Source of the DNA: Echria macrotheca
Taxonomy: Eukaryota > Ascomycota > Sordariomycetes > Sordariales > Schizotheciaceae
Direction of reading: 5' to 3'
Assembly (NCBI GenBank): GCA_030411725.1
Contig: MU839833.1
Span: 1,426,001 to 1,490,000 of the forward strand
Length of the DNA stretch: 64,000 bases
Below the pieces are notes generated by a model, which did not search any database, had not been told where the DNA came from, and saw nothing but the letters and a program-made list of their open reading frames with translations. The translations under genes and the position numbers were made by a program. Below, piece after piece: positions 21,829-32,782 of this stretch. Every line of letters starts with the position of its first letter. Position 1 is the first letter of the stretch.

Positions 21829-23212
21829 CTACGCCTCCTCCTCGGAGTCGACGAGCGGTCCTGTCTTTTGCTTCTCAAACTTGGACGCACCCCAGCGGTA
21901 AAGCTTGCGGAGCTTACCCTTCGTCCACCCCTCGACCTCCTCTTCGGGAATCACAATCTGTCTCGCCCGCGCTTCTTCCTCCGGGGTAATCTCGAACCGA
22001 CGCATGTGGCTGGCCACCCGGGAGTCGATGACCATCGGACGCGCGAGGATCTTTTCCTTGACTTCCGACGTCGGCCCCTCCTCCTTCGGCTCGTCCTCCT
22101 TCCAAACCGACTTGAGCCAGTCCTTCTCCTCCCAGGCGAGCTCCTTTTCTTGTTCATACACCTGCTCGTCGGCCGTGGCGCTGTCGGTACCCGGGTTCGG
22201 GAGCTGCTTGAACTCGCGGTAGGTGCACAAAACCGCGGCGGCCACGTCCCGGCCGATTTCGTCGGCTAGCTTCCGGCGGTTGAAGAAGCGGTACATGCGC
22301 GTCGGGGTATTGAGGAAGCCGAGGATGTGCGGCTCGCGGATGGGCACCGCCGGGTTGAACTCGCTCGGTGTCAGCAGGGGAAGCGACTCGGCGGGATAGT
22401 CGTTCGTGGTGTTGTAAGGCCGAGGCTGTGGTGGCCGCTTGGGCTTTGCTTCCTCTTCTGCGGGCTTTTCGTCCTCTGGTTTCGGGTCCAGCGTGGCCTC
22501 GACGACGGGCTCTGGCTCAGGCGGAGGCGTAAGAGGGCCTAGCCAGCCTTCGTGTAATCCCCTCACGTACTCCTTCCATGTATGTCGCCCGATGACCACA
22601 TCGCCCCGTACCCCCGAGTAGTCCTCTATCCCGCGCATCTTCCGATGCCTCTCGATCATCTCGTCCTTGGTCGGCTCGCGGTCCGGGACCTCGTCGGGGT
22701 TGGTTTCCCAGCCGCGACGGATCTTGCGGACTTTCTCGGCGACCACGGCCCGCACGTCCCCCTCTCTCCGCCCCTGAACAAACTCCCAGTCCAGACCGCT
22801 GGCGGCGAGAATGGGCTTCACATAGTCGGTGTAGTGGTCCTGTGCGATGCGCAACCCGTCGCCCGGTGGGCTTGACAGGTAGATGGTCAGTTTCCTGACC
22901 TGGCCGAGGGGGTCGTGGACCGGCTCCTTGCGCAGGTGCTCAACAGCATGCGCCCATCGCGCGGTTGCTCGCTTCTTTTCCCTCTTGTCGTAGATTATGG
23001 CGGCCGAGACACTGGCGGTGATGGTCCAGAAGATCATCCAGTTCCGGGAGGGGAGTTTGCGAGGCAGGGCGGGCAGCCCAAGCATCCGAAAGGCATCGTT
23101 TCGCGGCGGAGGGACTTTTGGCGCCTATTTGAATGTTAGTTCACTGCGCATCACAAGCATGAGAATGGCCTACCGGCTGCGCAGGTGCTGGAGATGGCGT
23201 TGGTTCCGCCAT
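21829..23212 (-). CDS. tim54: Mitochondrial inner-membrane translocase subunit Tim54
   Basis: Two exons (23174-23212 and 21829-23124, intron 49 nt) give 444 residues. The short first exon encodes MAEPTPSPAPAQP and joins to APKVPPPRNDAFRMLGLPAL. Tim54 is a subunit of the TIM22 complex, which inserts carrier proteins into the inner mitochondrial membrane. One transmembrane segment (about 42-58, MIFWTITASVSAAIIY) follows the conserved 'LPRKLPSRNW' block; the bulk of the protein would face the intermembrane space. Further family blocks are 'KLTIYLSSPPGDGL', 'YVKPILAASGLDW' and 'VVIGRHTWKEYVRG'. A Pro/Glu/Lys-rich loop lies around 205-250. It is divergent from the COT1 kinase gene. Confidence 0.93.
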
Positions 23213-24441
23213 TTCCGCAGCTCTGGCGCGCTTCCTGGTGTCTTAACCAGAGCTTCCTGAAACCAGGCTCGACAGGAAGAGATCCAAACTTCCGCCTCAG
23301 AACGTAGCAACCTAATGCCTTGTTGTCGTGATGCGGATGAAGGTTGGTGTTGGCGTGAGGAAGCTTTCGCAAATTTCCAGGTCCTTATCGCGATAAGAGG
23401 CTTGGCGTCACGCCGCCCAAACTCAACCCGACAGCCAACAATTCACTGGGCGACTACGAAAGGAGGGAGATTCAACTGGCAGGACAATGGATAACTGCAC
23501 TAACTGCACTAATCTCTACTTTTATTGAATAGTCTCTCAGAGCTGACAGAGGTTGGAGAATGGTCATGGCGAACAGAATGCCTTTCTGTTCTGTAGCTCG
23601 TGGAAGAACAGATGTAAAACTACTGGTCGGCAGCCAACATAGCTGAAGCTTTTTGAGGAAACAGAAGATCTGACATGCCAAATCAACAGCTGCATGAGCA
23701 GTCTTCAATGCCAAGGTCAAACAAAAAACATGGCTCTTCACACCCCGCCTTCATCCCATCCCACCACCTAAGCCTTGTCTGAAGCACTGTTTCAAGACTT
23801 TGAGCTCCCGAATCGTGGCTGTGTGCTTCGAAACTTCATCCACAATGCACGGGAATGAGGCCCATGATGGAGGGACACTCCTTGGACGAAATGCCAGCGT
23901 AGTGCTCCAAGCACAGTGCTGCCATCACCCGCCATATGATCCAGCCTGCCATCACCGACTCCCCATTCATGTCAGAAGCATCAGCCAGTGAAAAATGCTG
24001 TCGACAGGCGCCTAAACTCTCGATTACAGCCACTTGCCGACCTGGAGGCATCGACTAGTGGACTCCCCTGGGTCTGAGTTGTCGGTCACAGGCCGCCGAT
24101 TTTGAACCCCTCCTTCCCCGCCACTTTCGGATTTTTCAAAATCTTTACCACCATCCTCAATTTGAAGTTCGAATAGAAATCCCAGAGGGATCCCGGCGTC
24201 GAACGCTCTCTCAGTTTCCGTATTGTCGAACCAGAACAGCAGTTGAAGCTGAGGACAGCGGCAGAACCCCACATAGCGAGGAGTGGTGATCGGGTCCTCC
24301 CACGGTGCCACTCGGCTCAGACCGATCATTTGCCCGGACCCTTGCTCCCCCATTTAATCGAGAGCCCCTTTCTGGGTGACAAGTCTCGCCCTGTCAACAC
24401 ACCGGCAACACCATATCGCCAGTCCCGAGCACGCGATCAAG
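23213..24441. promoter_or_regulatory. Divergent intergenic region (Tim54 / COT1 kinase)
   Basis: 1.2 kb holding both promoters. In Neurospora cot-1 is known to give transcripts of different 5' lengths; the size of this gap would allow that here, but no promoter element was identified. No ORF with recognisable similarity. Confidence 0.45.
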
Positions 24442-26549
24442 ATGGACAACAACGGTAACCGTCTCTACCTGAACTTCGGGAATAACAACGAGCGTCTTGC
24501 CCCGACCGACCGCACCTATCCCACGACGCCTTCGACCTTCCCCCAGCCTGTGTTCCAGTCGGCGCCCTCTGGCCAGCCCCAGAATCCCGCCGGCGGCCAG
24601 CAGCAAGGTCAGGCCGCTTACGCTCAAGGTGGTGGCTACGCCTCGGCCAACTACTACAACCAGAACCAGTATCCCCAGCAGTACTCGTCGCAGCTGTCGG
24701 CCCAGACTGCCGACTACGGCTCGGCGAACCAGGGCTACTCGCAGGCGCGGTCCAACACGCCGGGGACCAGCAACGACCCCAACACCGGGCTTGCGCACCA
24801 ATTCTCGCACCAGAACCTCGGCGGCGGCGCCGCGCGGTCGTCTCCCTATGGCTCGCGTGGACCCTCCCCGGCGCAGCGGCCCCGCACCGCCGGTGCGACG
24901 AACCAGCAGGCCGGCTACGGAAGCTACCTGAACGCGCCGATGCCGACGCAGCCCCAGTTCGAATTCGCCCCGGCGCCCGAGAGGAACCCCGACAAATATG
25001 GTCCGAATGCTAATAACAACCAAAAGAAGTGCTCCCAGCTGGCGTCCGACTTCTTCAAGGACAGCGTGAAGCGCGCGCGGGAGCGGAACCAGAGGCAGGT
25101 TTTTTTTTCTTTTCGGAATACACTTCTAAGCTAACTATTCTATAGACAGAGCGAGATGGAACAGAAGCTGGCCGAGACAACGGATCCCCGCCGTCGCGAA
25201 TCCATCTGGGCAACCGGGGGGCGAAAAGAAGGGTCATATCTCCGGTTCCTGAGAACCAAGGACAAGCCGGAGAATTATACCACTGTCAAGATCATCGGCA
25301 AGGGCGCGTTCGGTGAGGTCAAGCTGGTGCAGAAGAAGTCGGACGGCAAGGTGTACGCCATGAAGTCTCTGATAAAGACGGAGATGTTCAAGAAGGACCA
25401 GCTGGCCCATGTCCGCGCCGAGCGAGATATTCTGGCCGAATCAGACAGCCCGTGGGTCGTCAAGCTGTACACGACGTTCCAGGACGCCAATTTCCTGTAC
25501 ATGCTGATGGAGTTTCTCCCTGGAGGAGATTTGATGACCATGCTCATCAAGTACGAGATTTTCTCAGAGGACATCACGCGGTTTTACATCGCCGAGATTG
25601 TCCTGGCCATCGAGGCGGTTCACAAGCTGGGCTTCATTCACCGGTAAGTTTTTTTTTTCTTGAGATTCAAACCAGAATTCAGCTAAGTGCGTGCAGCGAC
25701 ATCAAACCAGACAACATCCTGCTCGACAGAGGGGGCCACGTCAAGCTGACGGATTTCGGTCTGTCGACGGGCTTCCACAAGCTGCACGACAACAACTACT
25801 ACCAGCAGCTGCTCCAGGGCAAGTCGAGCCGGCCGCGGGACAATCGGAACTCGGTCGCTATTGACCAGATTAACTTGACGGTCAGCAACCGGGCGCAGAT
25901 CAACGACTGGAGGCGGTCTCGCCGGCTGATGGCGTATTCCACTGTCGGAACGCCCGATTACATCGCCCCCGAGATTTTCACCGGCCACGGCTACACGTTT
26001 GACTGCGACTGGTGGTCGCTCGGCACCATCATGTTTGAGTGTCTGGTCGGCTGGCCGCCCTTTTGTGCTGAGGACAGCCACGACACGTACCGCAAGATTG
26101 TGAGCTGGCGGCAGTCGCTGTATTTCCCGGATGACATCCAGCTAGGTGTGGAGGCAGAGAATCTGATCAGGAGGTTTGTTTTTTTCTTGTTTTCGTCGGT
26201 GTCAGATTTACTAACAGAACGTCACAAAAGTCTAATCTGCAACTCGGAGAACCGCCTCGGCCGCGGCGGCGCCCACGAGATCAAGGGCCACTCGTTCTTC
26301 AGGGGCGTCGAGTTTGATAGTTTGCGGCGGATCCGCGCGCCCTTCGAGCCGCGCCTCACGTCCAACATCGACACGACCTACTTCCCCACCGACGAGATCG
26401 ACCAGACGGACAACGCCACGCTGCTGCGCGCCGCGCAGGCGGCTAGGGGCCAGACCGGCTCGGTCGCGCAGCAGGACGAGAACCCGGAAATGAGCCTGCC
26501 GTTCCTCGGGTATACCTTTAAGCGGTTTGATAGCAATTTCGTGCGGTAA
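24442..26549 (+). CDS. cot-1: NDR-family Ser/Thr kinase COT1
   Basis: Four exons (24442-25098, 25150-25643, 25697-26173, 26231-26549) give 648 residues. The Gln/Asn/Gly/Tyr-rich N-terminus (1-190) is disordered. The NDR N-terminal regulatory segment (about 200-250, 'FFKDSVKRARERNQRQ') binds Mob proteins. The kinase domain has the glycine loop GKGAFGEV (269-276), Lys291, HRDIKPDN (383-390) and DFG (403-405). The long activation-segment insert typical of NDR kinases ends at STVGTPDYIAPE. The hydrophobic motif FLGYTFKRF lies at the C-terminus. In Neurospora this kinase controls polar hyphal growth and branching. Sequence is nearly the Neurospora protein through the kinase domain. Confidence 0.96.
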
Positions 26550-27575
26550 AGAAAATCATCATGTGTCTATGTTAGGTATCCATTACCGGGATCGGGATGA
26601 TGGATATGTTGGGTGTTGGGATGGAGAAGGCAAGGGGATTGGAGGGTTGGAGGGTTGAAGGGGGACCTGATGACCCATTTCTGAATTTCAAGCTGTGCTG
26701 CGCGGTGCGGTGCGGAAACCTGTTTCTCACACACTTTTTTTTTTCTCTTCTCTCTTCTTCTTCGAGCCCTTTGACGAGGCGAGGCGGGGAAAGATAACAT
26801 TCAAGCTCAGGTTACCGTTACCGTTATACAAAGTGCGTGAGAGGTGGGATGGGATGTGTGGGACGTGGGACGTGGATATGCTGGACTGGTGCTGCTGTCC
26901 ATTATTTCCCTAGATCTCCTAGATCAGAGGACAAAATAGAGAGCAATTATCTCGCTGCTGGCATGATGCTCTACACAACACGCACGCGGAGTGATCGAGG
27001 GGACGGACAAGACACAGATGAGACGCAGTGACCGAGGTGGTGGACAAGACACTGGACACAGGACAGATGAGGAGAGCGAGTCTGTTTTTTCTCTACCAAA
27101 AAACTATCTCTGCTAGCTCCATCCTCAAGAGTCAAGACTGATCTGATCTGCTATCCTCTCCTCGCCCCTCGATTCCGATTGCCATGCTGTCCTCCTGTCC
27201 TCCTGTCTCAGAGAGAAGAGTCGAGTCCATTCTATAATTAACGTAACCACACCAGCGCCAGCAAGCCCCCGAACACCATCGAACCATCGTGAAAGCAAGA
27301 AAGCAAGTGCCTATGTGAGACCAAACCAGCCACGGGCTCGCTGCATGCCTTCGAAGCTGTCCGATAACCATAAAGTAGTAGAAGTGAACCTGCCCAATTT
27401 CATTTCGTCATTCGCTTGTTGTGCTGTTTAACCACACGCAGACAGACAACGAAAAGCATGCGAGAAAAAGAGCAGATAGACCAATTCCAGTGAAAAGGAA
27501 GGAAGTGAATGTCATGCTCGAAATCTCATGCTGAAATGACGGGATCACCCAAATAACCCTCCTCCATTCCTCGCA
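26550..27575. other. Convergent intergenic region
   Basis: About 1 kb between the COT1 and TFIIB 3' ends. It contains homopolymer T runs and GA-rich stretches and no ORF worth calling. Both 3' untranslated regions lie here. Confidence 0.5.
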
Positions 27576-27785
27576 TCAAAGTGTGGCGACGGGAGTGGTT
27601 TCAAAAACTGGAGACACTTTCTTGGTCGACGGTCTCTTCGTCGACGGTTTCTTCAGAGCGGGTTTCTTGACAGCGGGTTTCTTCGTCGACGGTTTCTTCA
27701 GAGAGGAGCGCTTAACGGGACCCTCTGTCTCGGTGACCTGTTTGGCACTTTCCTTTGCGACTCTGCGATCGGCCGCTCCCAGCTC
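27576..27785 (-). other. In-frame Lys/Pro-rich open extension directly behind the TFIIB stop codon
   Basis: The TFIIB frame continues past its TAG (27786-27788) for 69 codons, to a TGA at 27576-27578. The peptide starts ELGAADRRVAKESAKQ, then has a repeated basic core built on KKPSTKKPAVKKPALKKP and ends ETTPVATL. The composition (Lys, Pro, Ser, Thr, Ala) resembles a histone H1-type tail. It could be translated by stop-codon readthrough, or reached by a 45 nt in-frame intron from GTGTTC to AGCTAG that would remove the last 14 residues and the stop. That donor is poor. It may instead be untranslated. Confidence 0.4.
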
Positions 27786-28826
27786 CTAGCTTGAAGGGAG
27801 CTTGTCGATAAACAGGTCCTCTGTGAACACGTCCTTTGTGATAATCTGGTCCTTTCCGTCCTTGAGCAGGCGGTAGGCCGTCTTGACGGTTCCGTCGCTG
27901 ACGCCGGCCACCGTGGCAATCTCTTTCGAGGTACGCGGCTCGCCGACGAGGTGCGAGGCCATGTAGATACAAGCAGCAGCCACCGACAAGGGCGAACGAC
28001 CGGCCAGGTCGGCGAGCGTAGCAGAACCCTTGGCCAGTCTCCTGGCAACGTGCTCGACTCCAACAGGATTTCGGAAGCCGAGATTGCTGCAGTAGCGGGC
28101 GCACAGGTCGACGGCGCTGGTCGAACCCTTGGACTGGTACTGCTGGTTGAAGATGCTAGCCTTGACGATCTCGGCCTCGCCGCCCATCTTCTGCAGGAAG
28201 GACTCCAGCTGCTTGAAGACGCGTCCAATCTCCTTCTTGGTCACCTTGGTCAACTTGTGCAGCTCCCGGAAGGTACGAGGCACGTTGGTCTGACGGCATG
28301 CGATGAAGATGCAACCAGCAACAATAGCCTCCTGTGATTTTCCTTTGAGTGCCTTATTATCCTCGACGAGCTTGTAGATGTGCTTGGCCGCGTTGGATGC
28401 CTGGGCACCGCAGTTGAGAGTGTCGCAGAGACTCTGGATATCGCGGTAGGCCTGCAGCAGGGCTTTTGATGACTTGTCTTGGGTAATTTTGTTCTGGAGA
28501 TTCGACAGGTTTCGCGCGTTCTTGCCCTCGTAGGCGATGGTGGTCTGGAGCTGATCGCCATCGATCATCAGGTTGGGACCATCACCGACACGCGATGGGT
28601 CGTCGCCACCTTGGTCGTCGTTCGAGAACGTACGCCACTCGGACCGTGTGTCGATGATACGGTCTCCGAGGACCAGACCACAGCTCGCGCACACTGTATC
28701 GCCTGACGAAAACTCCTCGATCAAATTGGGCGGGTTCTCATTGCAATCGGGGCATGTCAGAATGTTGTTCAGGTCCTCCTTGAACGCGGGCAACGCCGCG
28801 GCACCGTCCATCATCGTAGCAGCCAT
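27786..28826 (-). CDS. sua7: General transcription factor TFIIB (Sua7)
   Basis: Single exon, 346 residues from ATG at 28826 (MAATMMDGAA). It bridges TBP on the promoter and RNA polymerase II. The zinc ribbon has Cys25, Cys28, Cys46 and Cys49 (TCPDC...CASCG). The B-reader/linker follows ('DTRSEWRTFSNDD'). Two cyclin-like repeats cover about 115-205 and 215-305, with 'ACRQTNVPRTFREL' in the first and 'GRSPLSVAAACIYMAS' in the second. The end, FIDKLPSS, resembles the usual TFIIB C-terminus. A longer in-frame start at 28937 adds 37 residues without family similarity and was not used. The frame behind the stop is open for a further 69 codons (separate entry). Confidence 0.96.
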   Translation of the reverse strand: MAATMMDGAAALPAFKEDLNNILTCPDCNENPPNLIEEFSSGDTVCASCGLVLGDRIIDTRSEWRTFSNDDQGGDDPSRVGDGPNLMIDGDQLQTTIAYEGKNARNLSNLQNKITQDKSSKALLQAYRDIQSLCDTLNCGAQASNAAKHIYKLVEDNKALKGKSQEAIVAGCIFIACRQTNVPRTFRELHKLTKVTKKEIGRVFKQLESFLQKMGGEAEIVKASIFNQQYQSKGSTSAVDLCARYCSNLGFRNPVGVEHVARRLAKGSATLADLAGRSPLSVAAACIYMASHLVGEPRTSKEIATVAGVSDGTVKTAYRLLKDGKDQIITKDVFTEDLFIDKLPSS

Positions 28827-29741
28827 TATCTTGTTTAATTTTCTTGTGTGCGATGAAGTGTGCAACGGCAGCAGTAGAACTCGAGCTAGGAGATCCGCAA
28901 GCGCGCGGGGCGTTGCACCTGCTCTATTACCAGTCAAGGTGTCTGAGATGTGCCCGGATGCGGTATTCTGACCCGGCCTCAGAACAAAAGAGCAGGCGCA
29001 CGGCGCTGGAATGGCTCAACGGCTCACGACTTGAAATGAAGGACGCTCAGTCTCTCGGACTCGCTGGATTACGCTTGTGATGTGGTTCTCTTGCGACTGA
29101 TTGACGAGGGTCAGCGAGCGACAGAGGAGGAGACAGGTTCGCGAGACGAAGGAGAGTTGTCTGAGGAAGGAAATCCAGCTTTGGAATCCAGCCTGGACGT
29201 TTCTTTGTCCTCGGCCTTTGCGTGGGGCGCAGGGCGCGGGCTAACCTTTAGCGCCCAAATGGTGAGTCAGCAGAATCAGAACGGGCCGGAACCAGCGAGA
29301 ACCTTGTCATGTGACATCCACTCAACAGGGCGAATGATGGTCTCGAAAATCTGGCGGTCTCGAGGACGCATCCAATTTGATTCGGCTTCTCCTGCACACT
29401 ATTCTACAGCTTCTCCTATTGCAAAACATTATGCAGCCCAATGCTCCGTCTCCAGCAAGCGAATGGGCCGGCTGCCCTTTAGGCCGTCTGGCTGTGGGTC
29501 CCAGATCTCTGGGTTTCACCTTGACTCTGAGCTTCTGCTGGTGCTGCCTTAGCGGCGCATCCAAGTCCGGACAGTCATGAGTGATGCGGATTCCCCCCTC
29601 GGAGAGCCTGTGATCATTCCTGATCTGTTGAGGCTCAGAATTCTCAAACGAGTGTGCCCACATGTGCGTCGTTGGACGTGGGTATAGCTGGGGTGTCGCC
29701 TTGTCCTTCTTCCAAAGTTGGGCGAATGTCCATTACGCATT
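28827..29741. other. Intergenic: TFIIB promoter and 3' flank of the next gene
   Basis: Non-coding 915 bp between two minus-strand genes. A 156-codon plus-strand ORF (29082-29552) has no recognisable similarity and overlaps the TFIIB promoter; not called. Confidence 0.5.
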
Positions 29742-30341
29742 TTAGGGCGTTTCTCGACTCGAATCTTGAGGACGAAGTGGTGGTGTGTTCGGGGTTCGCA
29801 GAAGCGGGCTGCTATCAGCCGCCGGGTGACGGTCGAGTGATGGCTGGACTCTTGCTTCCCAGGCCTTCCAGTCCTCTTTCAGTTTCGGCTCCTCGTCATC
29901 ATCGTCTTCATCGACCGTCTTGGGGTTTGAGGGTAGGTCGGGCCGCTCGTGCTGAGCCGGTTCGGTGAAGTCGCTATTCCTGCTGACCCTCCGAGAAGAA
30001 GCGGCGCTGTCTGTCGAGTTCCACGAGCGGCTAGCGAGCGACTTTCGGATCATGATGATTCTCTGCTTTTCTTCCTCCTCGAGCCGGTCCGCCTCGCTCA
30101 TCGTCGTCCTCCTGGCAAACTCGGCACGGGTCAGGGACGGTTCTTTGTCTCTTGCTTTTCGGTATTCGGCGCGTTTCTTGTATACGACAAAAGCTGATAC
30201 GACGAGGGCGGTTGTGACAATGATACCGCCGACAATGATTGGGATTACCCAGGGCCTTCTATGTTCATCAGGGGGTCCCCCATCGCCATACGGTGTGGAT
30301 GTCGTATCTCGATGTCTCAACGGGTTCGGAACTGGGGGCAT
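29742..30341 (-). CDS. Small single-pass membrane protein, unidentified
   Basis: 199 residues from the ATG at 30341 (MPPVPNPLRHRDTT). One clear transmembrane helix lies at about 32-56 (PWVIPIIVGGIIVTTALVVS), followed at once by YKKRAEYRK, which by the positive-inside rule puts the long C-terminal part in the cytosol. That part is rich in charged residues, with an acidic stretch (VDEDDDDEEPKLKED) and Ser-rich segments. No signal peptide and no known domain. An in-frame start at 30707 would add 122 residues, but they look like untranslated sequence (Cys, Pro and Arg scattered, no pattern). Function unknown. Confidence 0.65.
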   Translation of the reverse strand: MPPVPNPLRHRDTTSTPYGDGGPPDEHRRPWVIPIIVGGIIVTTALVVSAFVVYKKRAEYRKARDKEPSLTRAEFARRTTMSEADRLEEEEKQRIIMIRKSLASRSWNSTDSAASSRRVSRNSDFTEPAQHERPDLPSNPKTVDEDDDDEEPKLKEDWKAWEARVQPSLDRHPAADSSPLLRTPNTPPLRPQDSSRETP

Positions 30342-32782
30342 TTTGGCGACAGATGTTGGATGACGGCAGACGTTGGGTGAGATAGGCACCCGAAGGGAGG
30401 GGTGAAGTCCCGATGATATACCCGACCTTGCTGGTAGGTCCGGCATGCAGCCGCTCACGACGGCTGAGGCGCAGATGGCGGGACCCGGGGTAAAATCCGT
30501 GGGGCGCTCACTGCCATCGGGATATGGTCTAAAAATGGGGGCTACAATTCGTCCAGGTTTTGTGCAACCTGGTTGAGCCAGGCAGGCCGACAGCTGTTGA
30601 TACTGCCCCAATTTGCCCGTGAAAGCCGGCTCCCAAGAGGCGCAGCAACGGGAGCTCAGGCTGACCAACGCAACACGAACACAGCGCCGATCTCGACGGT
30701 TATCCACTCTGGCTCGGCAGAAGAAGTAGTTCTGTCATTCACCGGCAAAATCCCAAATAGATGCTGGAAGGTGTTGTGCAATGCCGATGTCCATCGTAGG
30801 CACCCATGGCATAGCTTCGCCGCACCGCATATTGACGGGCTCAAGGCGCGGTGGGCTCATAACAGTTTGTTAACCACATGGCATAATTGTCGACCTGCTC
30901 AAGCCATCAAGCCTTCTCTGCAAGCTTAATCCGAGCAGACCAAAGCTTCTAGAGTTCGAGTGCGAGCCCTCCACCCCGGACAACCAGTGGCTGGCCGGAC
31001 AGGGGTTTTGTGACTTCAACGCCATCGAGCGAACGCCTCTCATACTTTCCGACTCAATTTCCGCCTGTTCACCACCAATTGTCTAGTGATCAGTAGTTTC
31101 TCATCCAACCTTCTCCAAGTTGGACATTGGAGCGACGGTGCTGACTTGGGGAGTCCGCCACTCTTTTTGCTTGGCTGGCTTGGCGGGGAACTCCGCCTCT
31201 ACCTCCCATGCAACGAACGAGTGAGACTTGCCTACCGGTAGCTGCACCGCGCTTATTTTCTCGGTGTTGAGCCGCGTGAGAATATTTACCCCGACATCGA
31301 GCCGTTTTACTAACCACTGCAATGCCCCAATCTGGCCTGATTACATTAGGAAGCCTTTTGCGTGCTCGCTACTAGTAAACAAGTTAGTGCCTTGATCCCA
31401 TCATCGGGCTTGAGCTTTCCTCAAAGTCAGCAGCGTTCTCCAGGTCCATCATGGCAAAAGATGGAGGGTATGTAAGGTATCTGTCTGACATGAAAACCCC
31501 ATCCGAGCTCTCCGCATTCCTCCTGTGTGGGGAAAAAAGCTGCTGCATGTCAAGCCCCCAAACATGCCCGGCTTCTAGACGGGCAACGAATAGACTGTGC
31601 CGCGCAACGGCGTCGTCGTCTCGTATACACACCCACCCCGTGAGGTTACACCGGCGCGGCTTTTGGATCCTGAGCCATCGCGCGCCGTTCCGCTCGGAAC
31701 TCGTACACTCTTCCCATACGTACGCCATTCGTCTTCTTTACTACGTCCCTTGGGATTCTCAGCCCCAGGTTCCCGGTCACGAATAGTCTGTAGACTACTA
31801 CAGCTCTAGATTGGGGCGTCCATTTATACTTGCCGTGGTGGTAGTTGTGTGCTGTGATTGATAGGGCTGGAAATACCTACTGACCTACTTACACCTGACT
31901 GACGCACTCCTTGAGTTCGAAGTCCCGTGTAAGCTTGGAAACATAAGCCATAGAGTCTATAGTCTCGAGTAAATGGCCCATCCGCGTTCGACTTTAAGAC
32001 GGTGTCTGCTCGCTCTCTGGATGTAGAACACCAGTCTCCTCTTCTGCTTTCGGCACCCAGTCCTTACGACAAGCATTTCACACACCATAGCACACACCAC
32101 AGCACATAGCACATAGCGCATAGGAAACACACCCAATCTTCACGCTACAATTACATGCTCTAGCACCTGTACATGCACTCCCTAGCACAGAACCTCAGCC
32201 CAGGCCTCGAATACATAACATAGCTCCATCCCAACGTCCACCGGTCCTCGACGGACCTACCCTTCAGACAAAAACACAGCTCAGACATCAAACCCCTGAC
32301 TCCTCAAGAACGGGTATCTACACCACGCTAGGAAACAACACAGATCGCGGCCCCTTTGGCACAAAAAGCGCAGTCACCATGGTCAAATACAACTTTGCAT
32401 AGCAAAAAGATCAACTTTCTTTTTCCCATTCCGCCTTCCATTGCCCAGACCAAGGCCCGTCGCCCTTAAACTACCTGCCTAGGTAAATACCCGCCCGCCG
32501 CCACCCCGCCAACAAACGGTTAGAGCCAGAGCCTGAAAGTCAAGAGTGTGAACGAAAACACATGCCCATTTTGGTTGTGGGTACGCCGTGACTGAGACTA
32601 AAAAAGAAAAATCGTACATCGGTTGAGTGAGGAGAGGAAAATCATGAGCCACAAGATTGTGTGTGCTCACAGACAACTTCAGTCCAGAAATTGTCATGCC
32701 TGTACCATGCCGCCCATAAAATCCCTTTGAAATCCCATGTCATGGCGTCAATCGGAACCAGGCCGTCTTCCACATATTCCCC
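30342..32782. other. Intergenic, 2.4 kb
   Basis: Promoter of the membrane-protein gene on the left and the 3' flank of Def1 on the right. It includes a GCACATA/GCACACA-rich run (32083-32122) and one CCTAGGTA motif (32478-32485). No ORF with recognisable similarity; a minus-strand ORF at 31384-31728 was read and not called. Confidence 0.5.

Noticed and set aside
28827..28937. 37-residue N-terminal extension of TFIIB
   Set aside because: No similarity to TFIIB N-termini, and MAATMM with the zinc ribbon at 25 fits the family.
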